A program made the position numbers and the translations under genes. Positions 33,898 through 44,659 of a DNA stretch of 64,000 nt are shown here, one piece after another. Where the stretch lies: NCBI GenBank assembly GCA_947172415.1, contig OX359193.1:8395501-8459500 (forward strand), read 5' to 3'. This stretch comes from Chondrosia reniformis. Taxonomy: Eukaryota > Porifera > Demospongiae > Chondrillida > Chondrillidae. Position 1 is the stretch's first letter. Each line of letters opens with the position of its first letter. Below the pieces are notes generated by a model. That model was not told the DNA's origin. It searched no databases and was given only the letters and a program-made list of their open reading frames with translations.

Positions 33898-35164
33898 ATG
33901 GTAAGCGACTTAGTTATCTAAAATGACACCAAACATTTGATTTAGCATGATCACACTTTTATAATTTTGTTTAATATAAAATTTAGACTAGTTCTACATT
34001 ACTATTCATTGGCCGTTCGCTGTAGATCCAATACGTATTGTTGTTCAGTAGACAGGGAAAAGTGAGGCTACAGAAATGGTTTAACGCTGTTTCACTGAAA
34101 GAGAAGAAGAAGATAATGAGAGAAGTAATCTCAACCATTCTGTCAAGAAGATCCAAAATGTGTAACATTCTTGAATACAAAGATCTGAAGATTGTATATA
34201 AAAGGTTAGCAGTCGGAGATTGGGACATACAGTTGGATGCAGTCGGAGATTGGGACATACAGTTGGATGCAGTCGGAGATTGAGACATGCAGTGATGTAC
34301 CAATGTTATGTATAAAGCATTGCTTATGTGATGTGATATTTCACAATTGTATACTCAAGTACAGACAACCTATCCTGTTTACATGTATGTAGCTTGAGAA
34401 GGTTCATTTGTAGTCTTTAGACACTCAAAAGACTAAAGATGAACCATCTCAAAGACAAGTTTGGTACAGTTAGAAGAAATCCCTATCATTCAATATGTAG
34501 CTGTATTGTACGCATGTACTGTAAGATGTATGGTGTACGTATTATAGCACATTTGTTGTGTACAATATAGATATGCCAGTCTGTACTTCCTGGCGGCCAT
34601 AGAGCCGGGAGATAATGAGTTGATTACTCTGGAGGTCATTCACAGATTTGTAGAGCTACTGGACAAGTACTTTGGCAATGTTAGTTATCTGATCTAGTCT
34701 GGCTTGCTAGCCCCTACTTAACTGCAGCCATTTAATTAAGGTTGTTTAATTATCTGATTATATATCTTTCTTCATTTACCTCAAGGTATGTGAACTGGAT
34801 ATTATATTTAACTTTGAAAAGGTAAGATTGTACTAGAATACCATGTTGCCATGGCAACTAGTACAACATTGATTTTACTCGTTTCCTCCCACCAAGGCCT
34901 ATTATGTATTGGACGAGTTCATGTTGGGAGGTTGTGTCCAGGAGACCAGTAAGAAACAGATCAACAAAGCTATTGCATCTGCAGACATGCTTCAAGAGGT
35001 ACGTATGTAGGTGCATACATAGTTACTTTAATAATAGATTATTGGTTGAGCAGCAGTGATATCTTCTCGGTTTATTGTCTATTTCTGTGTTCTTCCTCTC
35101 TTGATAGGAGACAGAGAATCCTAAAGCCACACAAACACTATTAGAAGAAATGGGACTTTTATAA
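33898..35164 (+). CDS. AP1S: AP-1 complex subunit sigma
   Basis: Six exons in phase: 33898-33900 (start codon alone), 34026-34204, 34571-34679, 34786-34821, 34897-34998, 35108-35164; 161 residues (human AP1S1-3 ~154-160). Seen: [84 protein letters not shown], matching AP1S almost residue for residue. Known role: small subunit of the clathrin adaptor AP-1 at the trans-Golgi network and endosomes; with gamma it forms the dileucine-signal pocket. Odd: the first coding exon is only the ATG, directly followed by GTAAGC. Intron 2 holds a short repeat and a hairpin. Confidence 0.96.
34205..34290 (+). repeat. 30-bp repeat, under three copies, in AP1S intron
   Basis: Two full copies and a partial of gcagtcggagattgggacat + acagttggat start right at the exon 2 donor (34205). 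Confidence 0.85.
34396..34490. repeat. Hairpin-forming dispersed repeat in AP1S intron
   Basis: Arms gagaaggttcatttgtagtc (34396-) and gactaaagatgaaccatctc (34431-34450) are inverted copies: about 20 of 23 positions pair around a 9-base loop. The right arm and the ~40 bases after it match, in inverse orientation, the BCOR intron at 10205-10278. It looks like a small transposon-derived or foldback element. Confidence 0.65.
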
Positions 35165-35392
35165 ACTGACTATTATGATGTAATTATCGTTTTAAAAGTT
35201 AAATTAATGTGTAAATGAAAATCTTTTCAGCAAATCAACAACACCACTTTGACTACTGCCATAGCAGTAGTTTACAAGAAATTCAAAAGAATTTATAAAA
35301 ATAGACTAAAATGAATGACAATTTGTTACAATACTAAAAATCAAAGTGTTCAAAAGGCCAGCTCCTAGCTGGAAAGTGATTGGTGATAGTAG

Positions 35393-38300
35393 TCACAAAA
35401 GTGAGGCACTATGAATATAATTAAAAACATCACTAAGATCATATACATATGTACAGTCTAAGATGCTGACAACTTGCAAGATACTGTAGAGATTTACGTT
35501 GGCTTGGCAGTCACAAGTGGCTTGCCATTTTAAAAACATCTGATATGGTTTCTCTGAAGGGTTGTCAATTTGGCTGTTGCAAGTGATAGAGTCAAGATCA
35601 GATTCTTCTAGCCCAAGTAGCTGACCCGTAGGATACCAAACTGCAACAAGTCTGACAGCTAAGGACCTAAAGTGGACCAGGCATTCCTTTTCTCCAAACT
35701 GCTTCTCACTACAGTGGTGCTTGACAAAGTTTATATGCTCGCACTTGGCTAATTGTTCAACAGCCCAGTCCAAGAACTCCTTCCATGCTACACAATCAGT
35801 TTTCTTCCTGAAGCTATAGTACTGCCTGGATAGGGATATAAGGTTGTCTGCAAAGTTGGGTCTAATGTCTGTTGTTAGATCCTTCAATCCATCCAGGCTT
35901 GTTAAAAGTACACTAAACTGTAGCTCCTTTGAAGCAACCTTAAAAAGCTGGTATAAATTTTCTTTCTCACGATGTAAATTCAAGTGAGAAATTAAATGGG
36001 CACATTCAAAATCACTCATGCCTAGTGAACGTGCGAGAGGTTTCAGTTGGTCAAAAGGAACAAGAATTCCCAACAGAACAAGAAACAAGTGATCCTTGGA
36101 CTTGTCAATGTAGTCTGTAAATGATCCATAATCATCAAAGACCACTGCACCATATAAGGAAAGCAACTCACAGTAGCAGGCATACACATTAATATTAATT
36201 GTACTAACAGTATTTAAATATAAAGTGAGAGCCTACAATATCAGACAGCTTATATATACCTTATTAGGACAACATTATACAAGCTACTCTATATAGCTAC
36301 ATTGCAACTACAACTGCCTGTTTAGATTATGTACAATGCTCAAATAATCTGCTTACTAGATTTTCCAAGCAGTTGGCAGTCAATCCCACACTGGACCAGT
36401 GGCTTACGAAACTGGTTTTGAATAATGATGGACAGGTTGAGGTCCTTTTTGGCCTCTTTGCACAGCACGGTGAAGGAGCACTTAAAGGGTGGCTTTGCAG
36501 GATTGGTCACACATGCTTCAAGATCAACCTGCCTCTCGATAGCACCGCCCACTGGCACCATATCCAGTGAGACTTCCCATCCATTCTGAGGAGGTCCTAT
36601 GGACAACAGCATACGAGGAGGCCAGTTCAAAGTGAATGTAGTGCATTCCACATCGAAATCATCTTGGTCTGAAACGTACTGAAAAGAGATGAAGAACAGA
36701 AACATTAATTAAAGAATGCGATAGAAATATGGCAGAATGTGACAGGGGTAATATTCAGAGTTCAATGATGATGAAATCAATACGTTAAGATTGGCTTTAG
36801 ATCCCAAAGTTCCCCTATTTTTTCAATGTGATAGAAGCATTAATAAAAGCATTAATTAAATGTATAAAAACCTGCAATTGCACTCAAGACAATAGGCTAA
36901 TAGGACAATATTGTACAGCATATTACTCATGATATCAATAACACAAGGCTACCTGTCTTACCGAGCTCAGGTGAGGTGAGTGAGGTAGTAGATATATCTT
37001 TCCTGACCACGCCTGTCCAGATCCGTGTCTTTCCTTTGGCTGTAGCACACAAGCCTGCATATCCAGTGGTACTGGACCTGCATTACATTCCATGTTACTA
37101 TCTGTAGCTCCATTGTAGGTGACATTGTTACTGTGGCAACTGGTATCACACTCCATCTCCTCAGCCTCACTACAAACGGATCCACAAGAAGATTGGCTTT
37201 GGTCCGAGTGTACCTTTTCATGTAAGTTGCTTCTTCTCACATTCCCAGTAATAGCATCTTGTCTTTTCAAACTTATTGGACTGTTTTTTAGACTGACACT
37301 CTTCTCAAAGCTGCTCTGATGTGATGGGTTCCTCTTGAGACTTCGGGTTCCTCTCTCCAAGCTGGACAGTCTTGACCTTAGAAACTTACGGCGCCTCTCC
37401 TGCACTGTGCAATACGGGCTGAAGTGGAGCAAGGGAAGATTGACATATGGGTAGCCGATGCTGAAAACTGCTCCGTCCTGCCTCCTAACAGATCCACCTC
37501 TATTAGAGAGCACATAGACAGACTGAACATCACCACTGTTCCTCAGGTGGGCGTAGTGCGGGAACTCTATCCAAACTTCCTTCTCAAACTGCTCAACTGA
37601 TTTGCCACTCGGAACATCTGTGGCCTCAAAGTTGAACACTTCACTGCACAGCACAGCATGGCTGAACCCCTCGTTTGAGAGGAGGTCCCTCAGATCAGTC
37701 ACCAACTCAAAGCTGATCTTAACCAGTTCCCCTTTTCCTATGGCTCCTTCAGGTACGTGCACCCTCACTCCATACAGAGATGAGTAGAGGACACCGCCTC
37801 TCCAATCAAAGTGTGCTGAGACAGGCAACTTCAAAGAGTGGTGGAAGTGAAAGAGGTCATTTGATTTAGGATCCTCGACAACAGGAAGTGGCCCTTCCAT
37901 TTCGGATTGGTCCTTGGAAACAGGAAGTGGCTCTTCCATTTCGGATTGGTCCTCGGTAGCAGGAAGTGGCTCTTCCATTTTGGATTGGTTCTTGGAAACA
38001 GGAAGTGGCTCTTCCTTTTTGGATTGGTCCTCGGTAACAGGAAGTGGCTCTTCCATTTCGGATTGGTCCTTGGAAACAGGAAGTGGCTCTTCCATTTCGG
38101 ATTGGTCCTCGGTAGCAGGAAGTGGCTCTTCCATTTTGGATTGGTCCTTGGAAACAGGAAGTGGCTCTTCCATTTCGGATTGACCGGACAAGAGTGACTG
38201 CCCGATTTTTTTACCTTGTGGACTAGCTACACACATGAAAGTTGAAATATGTACATTTAGAAAGTTTAACAATTACAATTGGATCACATAGTTTCAATTC

Positions 38301-38762
38301 AATACATGTACTACTCTATCTATTTGTGATTAGCTAGAATGAAGTAGGCTATCTTTACACAATTAATGCTTTATATCGTGCAGGAGCTGGTTATAAACAC
38401 CAGTGCCAAAGGCTGACGATAATAAAAAGGTATTTACCAATTTGGGTTGAGCCTATATTCCTTTCTATAGCTGTCAATAACTTCCTGTGTCCAGATTCTT
38501 TTTCTGATGTCTCGTTCAAAATTACTAATAGGTTTTGCAACGATTCCTCGTCTTTCTTCAAAAGGTATTTATAGAGAGTCCATTTAGCGTCAGTTGGCCT
38601 CTTCTTCAGCTTCTCCAACGTGGTCTTTTGTTTTAAGGATATAACGCCTCTCTCCTCCAAAGGTTGCAGCAAGAGTGAAAGATCCGTAAGTCCAACGAAC
38701 GTCTGATTAAATGTTTCCAGGGATTCCTTGATAGTGGCAGTTTCCTTCGGTTTTTCAGCCAT
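35393..38762 (-). CDS. CARD-ZU5-UPA-Death domain protein
   Basis: Exons 38762-38438, 38226-36962, 36678-36357, a 17-nt micro-exon 36317-36301 (inferred), 36232-35393; total 2769 nt, exactly 922 codons plus stop. Seen: N-terminal ~105-residue CARD-like helical domain; eight 13-residue repeats (SEMEEPLPVSKDQ type); ZU5 at ~245-345 (GGVLYSSLYGVRVHVPEGAI, IEFPHYAHLRN); a Ser-rich linker; a UPA-like module (TFTLNWPPRMLLSIGPP, GWEVSLDMVPVGG); and two C-terminal helical segments, the last with a Death-domain look (LLGLEESDLDSI, PYQMFLKW). ZU5-UPA-DD is the known supermodule of UNC5, PIDD and ankyrins. A CARD in front is unusual. No signal peptide or membrane helix, so cytosolic. Likely an innate-immune or apoptotic scaffold (inference). 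Confidence 0.8.
37880..38190 (-). repeat. 39-bp coding minisatellite in the ZU5 gene
   Basis: Eight copies of gattggtccttggaaacagg + aagtggctcttccatttcg encode 13-residue units alternating mainly between SEMEEPLPVSKDQ and SKMEEPLPATEDQ. The alternation of two unit types suggests a 78-bp higher-order unit. It lies between the CARD-like domain and ZU5. Confidence 0.92.
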
Positions 38763-39125
38763 GCTAAATGAGCAAGCCCTTATTCAGCTCAGCCGCGACA
38801 TCGTTCTAGGATTCGCCATTTTTAATTAAGTTTACATTAGCCGTGGTTAGGCTGATAGGCATGCCGATGCATGCTTCGCTAATGTTTGTCGAATTAATCT
38901 TGAGTTCTTGTGCTGCTGATCAGCTTACAGTGTGCTTTTTAATTCCCTCTTATCTTTCCCTCTTAATCACGCAATTTTTAGTAAGGAAATACTTCATTAT
39001 TGGAAAGCACTATCATATCGATCCCCATCTATGTACATTTGCATTTGCATTCTCTGCAATCAGTCGCCATACACTGGCCGAGGTCTAGCTCAGCAACCAA
39101 CAGCTGCTACACGCATACCACCTAC

Positions 39126-39471
39126 CTGAAGTGGTTCGACTCGTAGTCTCTCTTCTGTAAGACTTTAGTCCCGCGATTAGATTAGCGTGAAGCTTTCCGT
39201 GGTTCTCCTCAACCGAAGCCGTCTCTTTGAGAGCATCCATAAATCTCCAGAGAACGTCTTCATCTAGTTTCTTTAGAAGTGCAAATAAAATCCATTTCGC
39301 TTCAGTTGCAGTTCCTTGCGATATGAAATTGCTCTTCTTGGCTGTTAGTACATTCTTTTGCACAAGAACAGGTAGTAAAACATGCACGTTTATAAAGCTT
39401 GCGAAAGCTGAGCTATAATAATTGAGAACACTTAAAAGATCCGATTCTTCTTTCTTACTATGTCGGGCCAT
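39126..39471 (-). CDS. CARD-like first exon, paralogous to exon 1 of the ZU5 gene
   Basis: Begins with ATG at 39471 and reads 115 codons to a phase-1 donor (TCAG|GTAGGT). The product parallels exon 1 of the ZU5 gene: TATEAKWILFALLKKLDEDV and METASVEENHGKL-like text (precisely ALKETASVEENHGKL) against RPTDAKWTLYKYLLKKDEES and ILNETSEKESGHRKL. Both exons end in phase 1, and exon 2 of the ZU5 gene (from 38226) accepts phase 1. It could therefore be an alternative first exon (different promoter, different CARD) or a separate small CARD-only gene reading through to a stop at 39085. No other exon for a separate gene was found. Confidence 0.65.
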
Positions 39472-39893
39472 AGTCTATTATGAACATGTCGTTTACTACA
39501 CTCTTTAGTATGAAAATATTGTTGAAAATTTGAAATTAAAAATCAGTATCCGTCTCCCTGAATTGACAATGTAATTGAACTTCGGCAAAATGCTATTCAC
39601 ATATTCATACAAGGATACGTACAGTATAAAGGCCTCTAATCTTAATATACATATATGAACTACATCTATACAATTGTGGTACTTTCATTTATCTTTTAAA
39701 ATTGAAAAAGAGTGATCGAGATCGTTTCAATGAGACCTTAACCTTAATTGACACGCATGTAGTATATTTCAATTTCATTATTTCTAAAGCGAAAGACATT
39801 GATTGTTCAATGCAACAGTAACAATTACTGATTATACAATTTGTTATTTTATAGCAGTTGTCATGTGGACCCAGATATCAAAACTTGATTGAT
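39472..39893. other. Spacer without recognised genes
   Basis: AT-rich sequence between the upstream CARD-like exon and the stop of TPK1. It must contain the promoter of the CARD-like exon and the 3' UTR of TPK1. No coding or RNA signal is seen. Confidence 0.5.
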
Positions 39894-41465
39894 TTAGGTC
39901 TGTTGACTGATCAAAAGAATATTCAAATTGTGCTCCATGGTCCAAATAAGTGGATGAGATGTTACCACGGTGACCTTATCAGCCGTGTGGTCCAGTAGAT
40001 TGCACACACTTATCAAATGGCCAAATGAGAGTCGGTCACTGTCTGCAGGTGGTGGAAGATAGGTATTTGTTAAAGGTACAAAACATTAAGAATGTAACTG
40101 TGAATAGAAACTGCCTTTAATAGGCCTTTAAAATGCTGTACAATACAAGTCATACAGCATGATCTTCTTTGAAAGTAATATAAAGTAGATGGCATGGACC
40201 ATAAAATTTAGATTCAGCTAATGGCAATGAAACAAGACACTGAGATGTTTTGGTAGTTACTCACTCAAGTTCCATACTAGACCTGTGGTAGTCACAGAAG
40301 AGACAGGTTCTCCTAATGGAATGAGACCACAGTGTCCCTCCTCTACACCACTTGTGGTTGAGATGACATGCTCACCCTTTGATAAGAAGAAAAGTCACCA
40401 CAAACAGTTAGCACATATGGAGACCATCAAGTCTTACAGGTAGCAATAGCCATGTCAGGGACTCCTCTGTCATGAGGTAGACGGGCAGAGACGGGTTGGT
40501 ATACTTGGCTGCTTCATAGAGGCTGTTGAGACACCCAAATATCTGGTCAATGCGACCCATAAATGCATTAAACGCAATCAGTCCAGTGAGCTACAAAATT
40601 CAACAGCAAGTTTGTTGCTAGGTTACAGCATTACAGCTATCTCTTTAGATACTTTTAAATGTGTCCCCTTCTCCTGCTTGTGCAAGTACATTACAGCCTT
40701 TGTAAAATCAGTGTAGCTTTGATCTTCCAAACAGACAATCTGGGACCCCTACATACACACATATATAGACCTTGCTCTCAAATGCTACTGTAGTGGCATC
40801 ACTTGTACCATAAAGGAAGTGATTTGTTAAGCTCATTTCAGTCATGCAAGTCACAAAACCATAAATAACCTTTGATTTATAATATTGCAATACTTCATCA
40901 CGAGCTGAGTCTAAATCTCCACATATAAGATCAGGGATATATCTGTAGACATGAATAAAAATTAAGATGTATAGTAAATGCACAAACTACAACACTATAC
41001 ACCAATTGTATATAGTCACCTATTATTATGCAATATAAAATGGCTGAAGGCTGGACTATATACATCAGACTATCTTGCTATGCACTTACAGTTCTCTCTC
41101 GTGCTCTTCTAACGCATCATGTAATCTGTTAGCGCCTCCGTCAGCGCATATTGTGATCCCATTTTCGGAGCCTTCAACAAACATTAAAAAGTAGAGTATA
41201 TTTCTGACTGAACGAGACGACTTACAGCGTTTCCAAATATTCTTCAAAAAGGGCAGCAAAGGTCCAAGCGGGGTATTTAGGACGACTAGCCCGTACCTAC
41301 AGATTCCTTGAGGTAATGAATTATGTATAATAAATCACCGCATACTCAATCAGGCACGCATGCACAAGGAGCACGGCTCGGTGATATCAACCGGCTTTTA
41401 TTATTTAAGCTACCTTTAGCATCATCTTTTCCTTGTAACGCGATCAAGTCTTCATAAACTGACAT
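39894..41465 (-). CDS. TPK1: Thiamine pyrophosphokinase
   Basis: Multi-exon; start at 41465 (MSVYEDLIALQGKDDAK), stop at 39894. Seen: GITICADGGANRLHDAL (human ACADGGANRLYD, nucleotide-binding loop), IPDLICGDLDSARDEV (human FINGDFDSI, Mg/ATP site), GLIAFNAFMGRIDQIFGCLNSLYEA (human [20 protein letters not shown]; split over two exons), GHCGLIPLGEPVSSVTTTGL (human WCGLIPVGQPCMQVTTTGL), then TVVTSHPLIWTME at the C-terminus. Known role: transfers pyrophosphate from ATP to thiamine to give thiamine diphosphate, cytosolic homodimer. Inner exon limits are approximate. It lies 3' of CDC6 on the same strand, 207 bp apart. Confidence 0.92.
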
Positions 41466-41672
41466 TTCCAATCGGAAGGAGACTCGCTAGGCCATGTGAC
41501 ATGGATATGATAACATTTAATCATCTGAAGCCAAAGCTCACAGCAAACTTGCAGGGCGATACGAAAGTAACGTGAGATTCAACAAATGACAGTTGACACT
41601 GGGCTACTATAGAATAAAAATTAATTGATTCAGCAAATATCAGTTTTAAAACATGTTTTTTGCAGCTGGAAC

Positions 41673-44496
41673 TTAAAGTTGTATCTGAAGGACTGTGGAT
41701 AGTAGAGTCTTGTCCTGCAGAGCACTTTCAACGTCACATTCTCGAACAGCAAGTGTCACTTTACACAGTCTGGTCTCTTTACCACTTTTGATATGAAGAA
41801 TACCTCTAGCCTCCAACATTCTACATACGTTGACAAATTCTGCCTGAGCTTCGTACTTTACTTGGCGCTTCTGACACACCTTCACGTAGCTATCATAGAG
41901 CTATAGAACACAGGGGGTAATATAAGACAGTGCAATGTACATGACAATAATCATTACCAACCTTTCCAAGAGGCACTTCCTTCAAATGCTTTCCTCTTAC
42001 CAATAGTAACAAGACACAGACTGCAATTTTCTGCTGCAGAGGAAAGCAGTCATCAGAGGCAGCCGTCAGCCTTGAACCGTAGACTTCAGAGAGCACTTGA
42101 GCTATGACTGGAATAGTTACTTTTAAAGGAGCATCAGCTAACTCATCTACGAGAGACAAAAATCATGAAAGAACATTTTAGTAATCCCTATCCACTAGGT
42201 TTAAGTCTATTATGGTAATATACGTATATGTATGTAAATGGTGTTTTAGCATGTTCATGAATGTAAAATGAGAGCTGGTTAGATCATTTGTACAAAAGTA
42301 CTTGTAAACAAGTTACTTAACAGATGGCACCAAAAACTAGCAACATCCGTATGTACGTTATATTTAGAATGTAGCCTTACTGATTGACAACTTTCTCTTG
42401 GCCTCCAGCACCTCTGCTGCTCTACGGCACACATCGACAGCCTTACGAAGGTCACCATGCACGGAGGAGACCTTTCTGGCACAGAACTGGATGGCAGAGG
42501 GGTCAAAGGTCAAACCATTTCCCTGGGCTGATATACTCTTCTCTAAAATGGCAACCAACTGATCTTTGCTGTATGGGGCAAAGTGCAGCAATTCAGGTGT
42601 ACCTAAGAACAAATATAAAGAATGGTGTTAGGGAGTTCACATTGATGAATGCCAACTTACATTCTAATTTCAATCTCAATCTTGGAAGAACTCTATCAGT
42701 CAAATCAAGTGCATTAGCAATACCTAAAACAGGTACGTACAACCTTGTCAATAGCTGTCATTCAAATGGAATAATTTGAACATACCAATTAGAATTAATT
42801 TGGATTTCTGAAGTGAGGGCCATTCAAATATAGAGTATAATACTTCTTGTCCTTTTGAACCCAATTGGTCAATTTCATCCAAAATTAACAAACTAGAGAA
42901 ACATTCAAATTAGTACACATCACCATGGAGACACATCTCCAAACTTGTTATTATTATTATTAACAACAGGAATGCTGCATCCATCATATGTGGATCTTCA
43001 TGCAGGCCCTGGATAAAATGGCTGGGTGAAACGGAGTTTATTTGTTCTTGGAGGAGGAATATGTAATATTTGTGGACACTTACATCATCTTGGAACTGGA
43101 GGTGGTAATGCTCTTTATCCTCTCAGACACGCTACTGCTACTCTTCTTAGCTCCCTTCTTCTCAAATGATTGAAGATGATCCAATATCTGCTTATATACC
43201 GCTTGAGGAGACTTTAGGCTCATGCAGTTAACTTGTATCACGACTACATTCTTCAAGAACCTCTACAAAGAGGTGCCACGCTCAAGATAAATCCAAGATA
43301 CTTAATTGAGAGGATGGTCTCACCTCTTCTTGTTGAAGTAGCTGATGAATTGAAGCTGATTTTCCAGTGCCTGGTGGCCCAGAAACATACATAGACCCTG
43401 CCTCCTTTGATGTCACATGACCCTCTATGAATGTCTTTAAGAGAGACAGTTCAGATTCTCTTCCAACCATTTTCATCTCTTCATTAACACTTTCTGAAAA
43501 CAAGTCAACATCCACAAACATTAAACTAAAGATTTCACAATTATACAAACAATAGTACCTGGTTCTTCCACTGTCTCCTGCTTCATCTGTACTTTAGCTG
43601 GTGTCTTTCTATCCATCTGTACTTTAGCTGGTGTCTTTCTATCCATCTGTACTTTAGCTGGTGTCTTTCTATCCATCTGTACTTTAGCTGGTGTCTTTCT
43701 ATCCATCTGTACTTTAGCTGGTGTCTTTCTATCCATCTGTACTTTAGCTCGACTATCCCTCTCCAATTTTACTTTAGTTGGACTTGCCTTCTTGGGAGTC
43801 TTTTTCAGTAGTACGACTGCATCAACGGGTTTAGGCATAGCCTCCGGTCGTCTCCTCCTGATGGTCGGAGTCACGTCAATGAAATCCAAATCTGACAGCT
43901 TGTTGACCAGTTCAGTTGTTGGAGATATCTCCTGAACGGGAGTGTGTCCACTTGTGTCCATCGGAGAGGCTAGAGAAGGTTTCTGAAAGTAGGAAAGTGG
44001 AAAGGTCATATTTCAGCTGTATACTCCACCTGTCTATGAAAGGCCTATACCGTACCTGATGCAACTTTGGTGAACATTTCTGTGAATCTTTTTCCCCAAT
44101 AGATCGTGTCTTCTTCTTGTCAATACAAAGTGGATCTTCGCAAAAGTTCTCTTTATCCGCTTCCTTGCACGCACAAACTGCACCTTTCGGTGTCTTTTGG
44201 GCCGCAAGTCGGCGGGATCTTCGCGGAGTAGCTAGTTCTTTATGAGTACAAGATTCCATTTTGTTCTGAGTTCTTTGTAATGATTGACAATTATTTGACG
44301 AGATTTCCAATTTCTTCAAAAACCAAATTTCTACAAAGAAATTAAATTACTTATAAAAGAGAGGCATCGGTATACGGGACCTGGAATAGCTACCTCGCTT
44401 GTGTCTCTTTGGAGAGGGATATTGATCTTCAACCTTTTTACCGGATCGCGAGAGACGCTTTCTTACTACGGGAAAATTGAGAACAGCAGCAGCCAT
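41673..44496 (-). CDS. CDC6: CDC6 replication licensing ATPase
   Basis: Multi-exon; start at 44496 (MAAAVLNFPVVRKRLSRSG), stop 41673. Seen: basic N-terminus with TPRR, an RxL cyclin-binding motif (RRSRRLAA, ~44206-44220), a KEN box (DKENF, ~44147), more S/T-P-x-K sites (TPKK, SPTK), then five tandem KTPAK copies; the AAA+ core with Walker A GPPGTGKS, Walker B LLILDEIDQLGSKG, sensor-type LILIGIANALDLTDR, and sensor 2 region HGDLRKAVDVCRRAAEV; and a C-terminal winged helix (YVKVCQKRQVKYEAQAEF). Known role: with ORC and CDT1 loads MCM2-7 at origins; controlled by CDK phosphorylation and APC/C. A perfect E2F palindrome lies 14 bp upstream of the ATG. Inner exon limits are approximate. Confidence 0.95.
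43571..43750 (-). repeat. 30-bp coding minisatellite in CDC6
   Basis: Five almost perfect copies of actttagctggtgtctttct + atccatctgt (as read on +) encode decapeptide KVQMDRKTPA. Every copy contains TPAK, a full CDK consensus (S/T-P-x-K/R). Copies are identical at nearly every base, implying recent expansion or homogenisation. Confidence 0.95.
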
Positions 44497-44509
44497 TATC
44501 ACCTCTCTC

Positions 44510-44521
44510 TTTGGCGCCAAA
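44510..44521. promoter_or_regulatory. Perfect E2F palindrome at the CDC6 start
   Basis: tttggcgccaaa, the canonical symmetric E2F/DP site, sits 14 bp upstream of the CDC6 ATG (44496, minus strand). A CACGTG E-box follows at about 44534. Mammalian CDC6 is a classical E2F target, so cell-cycle control by E2F is a strong inference. Confidence 0.8.
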
Positions 44522-44659
44522 GCCGCAGGTAATCACGTGATGCAACTGAACTGTAATTTAAAGATTGATACAGAGCCATGAATACTATTAAGAAAACTAC
44601 AGACTCAAACATGTACATACAAAGGGCGAAATACTACTCTGTCAATTCATTGGTCCCAA

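Noticed and set aside
37907..38197. Plus-strand repeat frames opposite the ZU5 array
   Set aside because: Antisense reading of the coding 39-bp minisatellite.
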